Source: Plantago ovata | Taxonomy: Eukaryota > Streptophyta > Magnoliopsida > Lamiales > Plantaginaceae | DNA: 64,000 nucleotides | Assembly: GCA_028274465.1 (NCBI GenBank) | Contig: CM051458.1 | Coordinates: forward strand, 56,161,253 to 56,225,252 | Direction: 5' to 3' | Part shown: positions 23,713-33,776 of the stretch, in pieces | Layout: each line of letters begins with the position of its first letter | Numbering within the stretch: the first letter of the stretch is position 1 | Notes under the pieces: model-generated | Told to the model about the DNA's origin: nothing | The model's input: only the letters and a program-made list of their open reading frames with translations | Database searches by the model: none | Position numbers and translations under genes: made by a program

Positions 23713-26280
23713 TGTAACGGTACCGGTTTTGAAAACAAAAATAATTCCTTGAAAAAGAAAATCCAAAATACTTTAATAGCAACGATCGACAATTAATGCC
23801 AAAATAATCTTTGACGCTAAAAGAAATAAACAAATATCCAACGACAACTCAAGTTCAAATGAAACAACGAATGAAGACAGTAAAAGTTTATCTTCTTATT
23901 TTGGAAAAGAAACCCATGACACCCCAGACCCTTCTCTCAGTCGCTGGCATCCTACTCGCGAACATCCTCAGCAGTATCTGGAAGGAAGGAATTTTGAAAA
24001 CAAGAGAGTGTGATATAAAGGATCTCAGTGAGGTTCTAAGTTAAAAACAGAAAGTAAACAGTTTTAAAATCAAAATCCTTTTCAGAAAAACGAGCAAACA
24101 GAACAGAACACCTATAACAGATTAACAGAACAGATACGTTGTAGACCGTTGGTGCAGCCCGCCTTATTGCTCCTACTCCCAGAATGCCCTTATAACTCCC
24201 TCCAGAGGGTGCACAACTCCGGACAGAAACAGAAACCCCGTGTACTTTGGGGAAACAGATCCTACGACCCTAATAGACCTCAGCGACTTCTGCCTCGCGC
24301 CTAAAAGGGAATAGACTAGGCGATAATCAAGCAAACCCGATAGCCCTCTACTACCAAAGCCTACCGAATTACAATCTAATCGACCGGTCACACAGAAACA
24401 GAACAGATACAGAACAACAGATATAGATAATTAACACCGAGAGGTGTTCCTGCAGAAAAGTCAGTCCAGAACAGAGTAGCAATAAACAGTAAAGTAAATA
24501 GTCATACTTAGGACTTATACTTTTACGCGGAAGCAAACAGTAAAACAGTATAGTAATAGGTACAAGTTGCCACATATCCTTCCAGTTTTTCGCAAATAAT
24601 AGGTTTAGTGGTGAACACTCACCTTAACTTGCGAGCAAAAGATCTCCAACGAGAAATGAGCTTTACGGGTTAACGAACAACGGAGAACCTAACAAGAAAG
24701 TACTAAACACACTTTAGAAGTCGAACGGACGGAGGGGAAAAGGTTGAAAAAGAAATGGTAAAGACGGGATTCGAACTCGGGACCTCTAAGTTAGTCAAGT
24801 ATGAACCTAACCAACTAGGCTAGCAAGTCAATTCATTAATAACTTACAAAAACAGAAACTAAGTTTGAAACATTTTCATAAACTCTTTTGGTTTTCAGAT
24901 TCTGGAAATTACCAAAATACCCTCAGTGGTAAATTGCAAAATAACCCTTTTAAAAAACAGACAGTACAAACAAACCATGAGTTTTCCAAACACTTAACAG
25001 TCCTCACAGAAATAAAAGGTTTACGAGAAAAGCTTTCGGTCAGTCAACTACGGTCAAAGGTAAAATTGCAAAAAGGTCCTTTAGGTTTTCAGATTTCCCA
25101 AATTAGTCCACAAAGTTCCAAAACAGTAACAACAAGGTCCAAAACAGTCCTTTCGAGGTCAACAGTAAAACAAAGTCAACATACGAGGTCAATCAGTTCA
25201 CAAGTCCAGCAAACAGTAACTACAATCTAACAACCTAAGTCCCGGTTCTCGGTTCGAATCAAATAACAAGGTCAGATCGATCAAGGGTAAAATAGTCCAA
25301 GGTAAAAAGTCCAAACAGAAAACGAGAATACGAGTTTCGAATCGAGAGCAGCAGTAAAGGAAATGAGATTACCTTCGAATCGAAATAAAGGGTTGAACAA
25401 TCTGCAAATCGAATAAATCAAAAAGAAAAAGACAATTAAAACAAGATTCAAATCGAACCAAAATCAAAACCGAATCCGAACGGAAAGGTCGAACCAACTT
25501 ACCGACCGAGATCGGTAACAACGGACCGACGGCGAATCGGAGACAGAACGGACGGACAGACGGCGACAGAGAGCGGCGGCAGATCAGGCGCGGCGTACGG
25601 GCGACGCGGCGGTGAACGATAGACAAACAGAAGCGAGCGGCGGCAAGAATCGGTGCGGGACAAGGCGATCGCGGCGGCGAACGGGAACAGAGATCGCGAC
25701 GATCGGATCGATCGAACAAGCGACGGCGAACGGCGCGTAGATGGAAGCGATCGGATCGATCGAATTGATCGATCGACAACAGAGATCGCGGCGCGGTGAC
25801 AGGCGAACGCGGCGGTGGCGGTGGAGCAGCAAGGCAGCGGCGGTGGAGCAGCAAGGCGGCGACGACGATTGAACGGATTCTCACGACAGCAGCAGCAAAG
25901 ATCAAACTCTCTCTCTCTCTTTTTCTTTCTCTCCTTTCTTTCTTCTCTTTCTTTTCTTTCTTTCTTTCTTCTTTCTTCTTTTCGTTTTGGATGGCAGAGA
26001 GAAGTGAAGAGAGATGGGCCAGACTAGGGTTAGGGTTAGGCTCGTGGGCCGGTCAACAGGCCTTTTGTCCGGGCTAAGAATTGGGCCAAAAGCAAGGCTA
26101 AACAGATCAGAAAGTCCAGCTCGATCCAAACGAAACGAAACGAACTAGCTTACGCGAAATTAATTAAATAATTATCGAATAAATAATTTACTCTGATAAT
26201 TAATTAACTAAAATAAATAATAAAATAATAAAATAATAATTAAATAAATAAATGAATAATTAAAAAAACGGGGTGTTACA
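23713..26280 (-). repeat. 5' LTR of the Tekay-like element
   Basis: This matches 15557-18072 closely, with scattered substitutions and small indels, including an extra CAGCGGCGGTGGAGCAG segment near 25836. The LTRs have diverged visibly, so the insertion is not brand new. The tRNA-like module is at 24758-24830. Confidence 0.95.
24758..24830 (-). other. tRNA-like module in gypsy LTR (copy 2)
   Basis: Same A-box-like and B-box-like strings as at 16589-16660, in the 5' LTR of the Tekay-like element. Confidence 0.55.
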
Positions 26281-26285
26281 ATACG

Positions 26286-27691
26286 GGTAATGTCCAACAA
26301 GTTACCGTAGTGGCCAAGATCCAAATCCATATTAAGCCATACTCCAACGGGGGCTGGTCGCATAGCATAATATGACCGGTAGGACTAGTTAGACTATCCA
26401 ATTGCGTCATGCAACTCTTGGTTGTTAAATCTAATTTAACCCGATGCCCTACATATTGTACCTATCGAGGTCGCTAGATACAATATGCAGTAAGTCATAA
26501 CCATAGGCTTACTCTAATCTGACGATTACTGCGAGTCTGTAACACGAGGTCGCCAATACAAGAAAACGCAATGAAAGTTCAGAATTAAAGCACCCTATGG
26601 AAAGCATCTCAGAAATACATACATATATATATTTCTGTACTTATATTGGTTGGGGCTTGTAGCTTGAGGGTTGTTATCAGTCATCTACAAACAAATAAGG
26701 GCGCCGCCTACCCATCATGCATGAACGGTCTACACGTAATGGATGCCGCCTATCCATTCTAGTTCTAAACGCGGTCAAGCACATAATGGGTGCCGCCTAC
26801 CCATACATAAATACGCGGTCCGACATATAAGAGGGCGCCGCCTACCCTCGCATGCATAGCGGTCGAACGGAATGTAAAAACATGGTATTTAAACATGCAT
26901 TGTCAAACAATAGCATATTGAGCATATGAAACAAGTAGTAGCCTATGTGGATGACAAATGACTTCATAATTTCATTATGAAAATTATAATCCCATACTTA
27001 TAATCTCTATGAAATAATTGAAAATTTGGACTAGATTGAATATTCGAAAATTCTATTGACCAAGTAGCAATTTTCGAAGACCCGAAGGACTTAATTGTAA
27101 TTTTAAAAACCTTGGAGGTGTTAAATCTAAAATTCAAAAGAAGAAGGACTAATTTGCAATACACAATAAATTGATAAATTACAGATAAGCCCTATAGCTT
27201 TATACTAATTAAATTTAACGCCTCTAGTTTAAAACAATTACAATTAAATCATATTTATATTCCAAATATAAAATTCAATCCTCAAAACTTTCAAAATTCG
27301 ATTTTTGGTCCAACCCGAAAATATATATAATTTTTTTTTCTTTTTTGAAAACGTGGGACGGGACCCCGTCCCCCCGGTGCCCGCGGACCCGGGCGCCCGC
27401 GTCCGCAGGCGCTGCCCGCGGCACGGCGCCTGCGGCTACCGCAGGCGCCGCCGCCACCTGTGTCTCGCAGGCGGCCGGCCGCCGCCTGCGTCGCGGGCGG
27501 CCCAGTCGAAAAAATATATATATATATATTTAATTTTTTTTTTTTTGAAAAAATATAAATTCTAAATTTATATAAGAAACAAAACTTTTGAAAATCGAAT
27601 TTATCATAGAATCAATTGCATCCACATATCTACAAAATCATACAATATATATACGTATATACGTAATCAATTAACCTCGCTCCGATACCAC
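26286..27691 (-). other. 5' leader of copia element 1
   Basis: This is the internal sequence between gag and the 5' LTR, upstream of the Tekay insertion point. No gene is seen. It contains four degenerate copies of a roughly 45-bp unit with the core TGCCGCCTACCCAT (about 26700-26870). It also contains an isolated GC-rich stretch (27355-27513) with repeated GCAGGCG strings, set between poly-T and TATATA tracts. It ends with the primer site. Confidence 0.7.
27679..27690 (-). promoter_or_regulatory. Primer binding site of copia element 1
   Basis: TGGTATCGGAGC on the minus strand, next to the 5' LTR (TGTAGGAAAA at 27692). It differs at one position from the usual initiator tRNA-Met site. Confidence 0.85.
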
Positions 27692-28649
27692 TGTAGGAAA
27701 ATACGGTCAGAGTTACCCCTAGGGTACGCAGCGGAATTTCAAAAATTTTCTTAACATACAAGTTAATTGATTATGCATATGTCGTATATATATATAAACA
27801 CGTCAATTAGAAGACTAACCTTACTTCCAAAGCAGCTTCCAAGTCTTCGTAATAATCCGGTGTATCTTCTCCTTCGTCGAAGTCGAAGATATCTACAATG
27901 CTCCTTATATCTGCAAGACAATAAGAGTTAGTTTCCAGCTCCTAGAACCTCAACCTTGGTATCCACGGATGAACAGCCTATCGGAAGAATGATATGTGTC
28001 AAAAGCTCTCTAATAGTCTACTATATATAGTAGTCTATAGAAGTCTAAAGCATAAGCAATTAGACTTCGTAAAGAAATAAGAATCTAATTCTTATCGCAC
28101 AAGGAAACCAATATCAAGTCTAGATTCATTCCCAATCAAATTAAAACTCAATTAGGAAAATCTAACTTATCCCCAGGACTTCTAATAGAGGAAGGAGTCG
28201 AACTCCTTCCCCTACCCAGCCACGCGCGCGCGCGCGCCTAGTCCTACGGGAGGTGGGTCCCACTTTTGAGACTCACTTATATTTCTAAGGCAATTCAAAC
28301 TCCAAGTAGATTTTGCCCAAGTGCATATGTTAATTCTAAATTAACATATCCTTTCTAATCAAATCTCCATTATATTTCCAAAATATAATCTTTAATTGTA
28401 TTTACATAAAATACAATTAATTAGTCAATTCAATTAATAATTCCAAATCATTAATTGAGCCACCAAACATTATAATTAATTCCAAATCAATTATAATCCA
28501 TCAATCACAATTAATTTCAAATTAATTGCGATTCCATCTTCAAGGATATTCTGATAGACTGAATCACCACATAGTGTGACCCATAGGGCCTCACCGTATT
28601 AAGCAAGTCCTAGACTAGGCAACATGCACTACAAGGGATCTGATGTTCA

Positions 28650-28935
28650 GCGACGGACTCAACCGTCGCTGAAAATAAGCGATCCGTCGCTGATTAGGCT
28701 CAGCGACGGATCGCTAAAAATAGCGACGGATGAGAATTCCGTCGCAAATACATTGGTCGCAAACGAATTAACGACGAATCAACGATCCGTCACGAATTAG
28801 CGACGGATTAGCGACGGAATAGCGACGGATAATTCGTTGACCGTGTTGCGACGGTTGACTCATCCGTCGCAAAGGTCATGGTCAGCTTAGTAGTCTGACC
28901 AGGACTTTAGCGACGGATGAGTTATCCGTCGATGG
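28650..28935. repeat. Left subterminal GCGACGGAT repeat array of CACTA element
   Basis: Many copies of GCGACGGAT or its complement ATCCGTCGC occur in this stretch, several as head-to-head pairs. The matching array is at 32060-32440. Subterminal arrays of this kind bind the element's regulatory protein. Confidence 0.85.
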
Positions 28936-29202
28936 TTTTTTTCTTTTTTTTTTTTTTTTTAAACAAATTCTTTATATTTAAATAAAATCCAAACCAAAAA
29001 AACCATTGAACCTGTTACACACATCATTAATATTCATAATAATAAATTCCCCAAAAATAAATGCGAAAAACATTTTCAATAACGAAACGATCCAATAATC
29101 ATAATAAAAATCATTCATACAATAAATATCTAATGTAATATCCGATAGGAAGTATAATATTCGTTCATGAGTCGAAAAACAACATAAGAAAACTAAACTG
29201 GA

Positions 29203-31016
29203 TCATGGAGAAGTGGGTGGCGGTGGTGGTGCGCTGGAGGAAGGAGGTGGCATCCCCAACTTCGCATAAATGGCAGCGATGTGGGCCTCCTGCTCAGCCT
29301 GTCTCTCGGCCAGCCTCCTAATCTCTGCATCCTTCTCTGCCAACTCCGCTCTGAGGGCGGCCTCAGAAGAAGTACTAGAAGACGTGGTCCGTGATGAGGC
29401 AGAGTTCCCGAGATGACGGGAACGCGCATGCCTCGCGCTACTGGTGGTAGCAGCCAAACTCCCTAGTCCCAAGCGACGACCCTTCTCGTCCTCCCGATCC
29501 AGTTCCAAGAAAATGTTGTTCATCTCCTCGACAGTGAGGTCCTTGTCACTAATCCTGTCTGTATAGGCCTTCTGAAAGGATAAATCAATAGTTCAAGGCG
29601 TTAGTGAATTCAAGTATTATTGAAATCAACCGTATTTAATGAACACAAGTATTGCAGAACTTACCGCAATCTTCTCGGCCTTAGTAGACAACCATTCGCC
29701 ATCAGGGCCCATCTGAGACTTCGTGAAGAACGTGAAGAGAAGACTCTCGTTATCCTCAATCTGAATGACACATGAATTACAAGTATAAAAGGCATGATAA
29801 CAAAGATCACAAAGTATAAGAGGCATGATGTATAAAATCACAAAGTTTGAACTGATATTACAAGTACAAGAATAATATTAAAACCACAAAGTTAATTAAT
29901 TATACACTTACCAGCCTATTCATGTTGGCTGTAGCGATGGACTGAGAGCCAAATCGATGTGTGACCATGCTCCTGCTCCCATCCTCGGGCCTCGCCTTCC
30001 TGTTTGAAGCGTTCTGCTCAGCCGCACGCTGGACTTTTGGATCAGGCCAGTAGGCCTTCCACTGAACCCACAGTTCATCTCCTAGCCAACTCGGCTTCCC
30101 CAGTCCGTCAGTGTGCCTGGCCTTCATGGTATTAACCATCCCCTTGTAAAGGGAACTACCATGGGCGTTGAAGCAGTACCAGAGTGGCCACAACAGAGCT
30201 TTGGGAAGGAAGTAATATTTCTACACAAGTACAGACAAACATCCAAAAACATACTAATTGTGAGAACTTAAAAACAGTCAATTATAACAAGTGTAGCATA
30301 TGCACAACAATTATATCGGTGACTAACATATCACCCAAGTACAGTGGCTAACATACCACTCACATTGTCCTATATTTTACTACAACAATGGTGACTAACA
30401 TATCACCCAAATATAGTGGCTAACATACCACTCACATACAGTAACATACCACTCAAGACAAAAAAACAATTATGAAACAACCAGCAGTATGATTATTAAC
30501 TCACCCTCAGCTCCTCAAAGTACTCTCCCTTTAACTGGTCAGGGATGGTAGTCCACTGGGCGCCACCCTGTTGTGGTGGGAGCATCTTGGCCCTGATGAT
30601 CTGGCCTAGGTTGTGAGCCGCCTTTTCCGCAAATAACCTGCAAAGAATAAGGCAATCATTAAGCAAACCTTCGTAATATATAGTAATGAACTCAAGCCAT
30701 AATACAACATTTTTACGCAAATATATAAGTTAAATCATAATACTTACTTGTCCCCGTTAGGGTAGAGTATAGGCCTACCATTCCACTGAAGACCGTCCAT
30801 GGGTGATCTGTAGGGACAGTCATCGTCTGGCACGTGGGCCCATGGGTCACGGGGATCGCTCGAGCCCCTACTGGACTCACCTGGAGTCCCACGAGCAGTC
30901 GGGGAGTCGTGCTGTGAGCTAGGCCCGGTGTCATCTCCCTCAGTACGTGGTGACTGAGGAGTGCGTGGAATCTCATCCGGTTGTATGGTGTAACGAGGCA
31001 GTCTGGGTTTCGGCAT
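29203..31016 (-). CDS. Transposase_24-type protein of CACTA element (five exons, intact)
   Basis: The proposed exons are 30748-31016, 30505-30637, 29912-30220, 29665-29760 and 29203-29571. Every intron has GT-AG ends and the phases agree, giving about 391 residues with no stop. The N-terminal third is Pro/Ser-rich. The middle carries the strings NAHGSSLYKGM, KPSWLGDELW and SRSMVTHRFGSQS typical of the plant Ptta/En/Spm family (Transposase_24). The C-terminal part is a coiled coil (ELAEKDAEIRRLAERQAEQE) followed by a Pro-rich tail. It probably binds the GCGACGGAT arrays. An upstream exon near 31093-31243 is possible (ATG at about 31243). The catalytic partner must come from elsewhere. Confidence 0.8.
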
Positions 31017-32059
31017 CTGCAAATTAAAGCAAAGATATGTGTTAGTACATACAGAATTGAATATAAAACATGTACAATCAGAGATATAGCAAGGAACGAC
31101 ACTAGACATTCGGGTGGTCACGCCAGTAGGACTCCCAAACATCATGAAGGGGACTCGGCATCCACTCTTTGGGCGGAACTCCCAAAAGCCAGTTGGCTTT
31201 CCAAACCTCAAGTAAGGGAATCCTCAGTGTACGTTCTGACATATTTGAATGCCAAACCTGACCAATCGAAGTTTAGTTCATTGCTAACGTATTATTTCAT
31301 TCTATTTATCGAGGTTTTTACTTGCCATTTAAGATATGTGTAATTAAGGAAAATTTTTATATATATAATTTATTATATTTTGCTAACATACCCAAAATTC
31401 TTACTCATTTTTATTATTAATTTTTACTTTGCATTATACTTATAATATTTCTAAATTACAACTAATTACTTTGCATTATAGTTACGATATATCTATATTA
31501 TACATTTACATTAACAACTAATTACAACTAATTACAGCCGATTACGATCGAATCATACTACAACTAAATTCTAGAGGTCTCCAATCAACCCCAAACAAAG
31601 TCTCAATACTCCAAATACCAATTCAACCCAATCAAATTCTCAATTACTAAAACAAAATTTCAATTCCTAAAATACCCAATTCATCCCAAATCTATCAATT
31701 CACCAACCAAAACTTGTGCATCTCCCCTAATTTGAGCTACATAACATAATAGATACTACTAAAATGCATACCATTCAATGAAATTGAAAAAGAATGAAGA
31801 ATACTCAAATTTAGACAAGTTAGGGTTAGAAGTTAATACCTTTGATTGCGGAATAAATAGTGAAAGAATCAAGCAATTGACTAGCTACCCTTATTCCTTG
31901 GTGGAAGAGCTTCGAAATGCCTATAAGATTGCTTGAAATGGTGAAGAAATGAAGAAGATATGGCAAGAGGGGTTTTCGCCGGTGGAGGAAACGGGAGGGG
32001 GGGGCAGAGATTCTGTTCTGCGATATCGATGATCTGGGACTAAGTCCCGTATTTATATT

Positions 32060-32440
32060 TACGTCATCCGTCGCAGAGTTGCGACGGATGAGTCATCCGT
32101 CGTAAAATTACGACGGATGGATTCATCCGTCCCTTGTTTTTATTTTCCTATTTTTTTATTTTTTTCAATGATCAATGAGATATACGACGGATGAGTAATC
32201 CGTCGTAATTACGAGACGGATGAATCCATCCGTTGCAGAAACGAACAACGGATGGAGTCATCCGTCACTAATATTGCGACGGATAATCATCCGTCGCAAC
32301 TCTCAAACGTCCCAAGGGTTTAGGGACGCGCATTATCACGAATTGTCTTTATCCGTCGCTATTTCTATTTAATCCGTCGTAAAAAGACCGATCCGTCGCT
32401 GAATATAGCGACGGGTCGATCCGTCGCTAAGTTGGGTCGC
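32060..32440. repeat. Right subterminal GCGACGGAT repeat array of CACTA element
   Basis: Direct and inverted copies of GCGACGGAT occur here, including the palindrome-like GCGACGGATGAGTCATCCGTCG around 32086. It mirrors the left array. Confidence 0.85.
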
Positions 32441-33499
32441 TGTTTATGGTGTTTCTTGTAGTGATGGAATTCCTAGACGGTTCCATTTGCAATATTAATA
32501 CGTGATGACGTTTGAGAGGTTTCTCAAAGCTAACCCTTTCGTTGCGAAGCCTGTTGCGCTCAACGTGGCGATGGTAACATCCCTTCATCTGACTTGCTCG
32601 AATGTATCTAGGATCGATGAAGTGTCTATCCCAATAATACATCCACGGGCGTCTCAGGGAGTTGCTTGGTTAAGATATACTTATGACCATCATAATATAT
32701 CATTTGCACTGGCCAGTGACTTTACCAACACAACTATGCAGACTATAAGCAGTGCTCTCCTGTGCTACACTTGAGAGATGAATCCTTCACAGAATCACTT
32801 ATCACCCCCATTTGTATTTAGCCATAATCCTGGATCGTGTCTTAGGTCAGCTGCTTATTCAGAGCTGACATCGACGGGTCCACCAAGGATATGGGGCAAC
32901 AAATGTGATGATAAAGTCCTGTAAGTACAAAGGACGAATGGCATTACTTCGACAACTCACCAGTTCCCATAGACACGTCGGTGTAGAGCATACATCGATG
33001 GGAGTGTCCGGTGGGTACTTCCATTGTTCGATAAAGCTTCTTCGAACAACTATGCGCAGTTATGGGAACGTTCCTTGATTGTCCAACAATCCGTTCCGTG
33101 GTCGTGGGATCGGCTCACACTTGCTCCAACAAGTATAACCTCCACGCATACTAGTCTTGTCAGGTTCATTCAGACCCCCACATCCGAGATGAACCACGAC
33201 TAGGGAGAGTTTGGGATAGATGATAACTCACATAGCTCCCACTAACTGTGTGATCGGTCATCTCTCCGAGGGGACATGTTTAATATCAATACATACAGTA
33301 ATAAAGATATGACATGCTGCAGCCTGGTGTAATATAAATATGAAAGCGATACTCAATAGTAAAATGCAACAAACATATATTATATTATGTTGACCTGTGT
33401 AATAGTACATATATGCCCTCTATAAGGGTACCATGCCCTTAGTAAAGGCTGTCTCTAGGACATATACACTATCACCCCGTTGGGCGGCAGAGGTAGAGG

Positions 33500-33599
33500 N
33501 NNNNNNNNNNNNNNNNNNNNNNNNNNNNNNNNNNNNNNNNNNNNNNNNNNNNNNNNNNNNNNNNNNNNNNNNNNNNNNNNNNNNNNNNNNNNNNNNNNN
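33500..33599. other. Assembly gap (100 N) in place of a Sirevirus LTR
   Basis: The N run starts exactly after AGAGG (33495-33499), the TSD of the following copia element, and ends 23 bp before the inner end of that element's 3' LTR. The gap therefore stands for about 1.67 kb of LTR, not for 100 bp. Confidence 0.85.
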
Positions 33600-33622
33600 A
33601 GCAAGTGATCAAGTTTCCTAAC
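33600..33622 (-). repeat. Remnant of the 3' LTR of the Sirevirus-type element
   Basis: ATCAAGTTTCCTAACA matches the outer end of the 5' LTR (TACAAGTTTCCTAACA, ending 41390). The rest lies in the N gap. Confidence 0.75.
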
Positions 33623-33776
33623 AAATACCTGTTTGAAGGAATTACTTGTTGAATGCCTGTTTCAGCAATCATGTTGTGACTTATCATTTCTTAGAAGAAA
33701 TCAGTGACTTGGTCTTTTGGACAGGAATACTTTGGCTTGCTGAATACCTGTTTCAGCATTCTGCCAAGTGTATCCT

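Larger units (their letters stand above)
15557..26280 (-). mobile_element. Tekay-like Ty3/gypsy chromovirus (nest level 3), TSD ATACG
   Basis: This is a complete 10.7-kb element: LTRs at 15557-18072 and 23713-26280 (TGTAACGGTACC to GGGTGTTACA), with TSD ATACG at 15552-15556 and 26281-26285. The PBS (TGGTATCAGAGC, minus strand) is at 23699-23710 and the polypurine tract (minus strand, AAGGGGGGAAGAG) at 18073-18085. Domain order is gag, protease, RT, RNase H, integrase and chromodomain, which places it among the chromoviruses, closest to Tekay/Del by the conserved strings. It sits in the 5' untranslated region of copia element 1. Confidence 0.95.
28627..32463 (-). mobile_element. CACTA (En/Spm-like) transposon, TSD ATG
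   Basis: It starts CACTACAAGG and ends with the inverse CTTGTAGTG, flanked by ATG (28624-28626 and 32464-32466), the 3-bp TSD of CACTA elements. The uninterrupted sister sequence at 11520-11530 shows the empty site. Both subterminal regions (28650-28935 and 32060-32440) are packed with direct and inverted copies of GCGACGGAT, the usual TNPA-type binding array. The element carries one gene of Transposase_24 type and no TNPD-type (Transposase_21) catalytic gene, so it is non-autonomous. Confidence 0.95.
10455..33474 (-). mobile_element. Ty1/copia element 1 (nest level 2), TSD CCCCG
   Basis: The flanks CCCCG (10450-10454 and 33475-33479) form a 5-bp TSD inside the gag of the outer element. The coding strand is minus: 5' LTR at 27692-33474, PBS at 27679-27690, gag-protease at 14333-15397, integrase, RT and RNase H down to about 12413, and 3' LTR at 10455-12412. 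It was later split by a Tekay-like gypsy (15557-26280) and by a CACTA element in its 5' LTR (28627-32463). Internal deletions and frameshifts make it inactive. Confidence 0.9.
27692..33474 (-). repeat. 5' LTR of copia element 1, split by a CACTA element
   Basis: The LTR parts are 27692-28626 and 32464-33474. On the minus strand it begins TGATAGTGTATATG and ends TTTTCCTACA. Removing 28627-32466 restores continuity with the other LTR. Confidence 0.9.

Noticed and set aside
27275..27565. Pro/Arg/Ala-rich ORFs at 27275-27565
   Set aside because: They arise from the GC island in the copia leader; both strands are open only because of composition.
33233..33474. A third, tandem copia element sharing an LTR
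   Set aside because: The extra sequence beyond the shared repeat is simply the start of the complete 5' LTR; the other LTR lost it by deletion.
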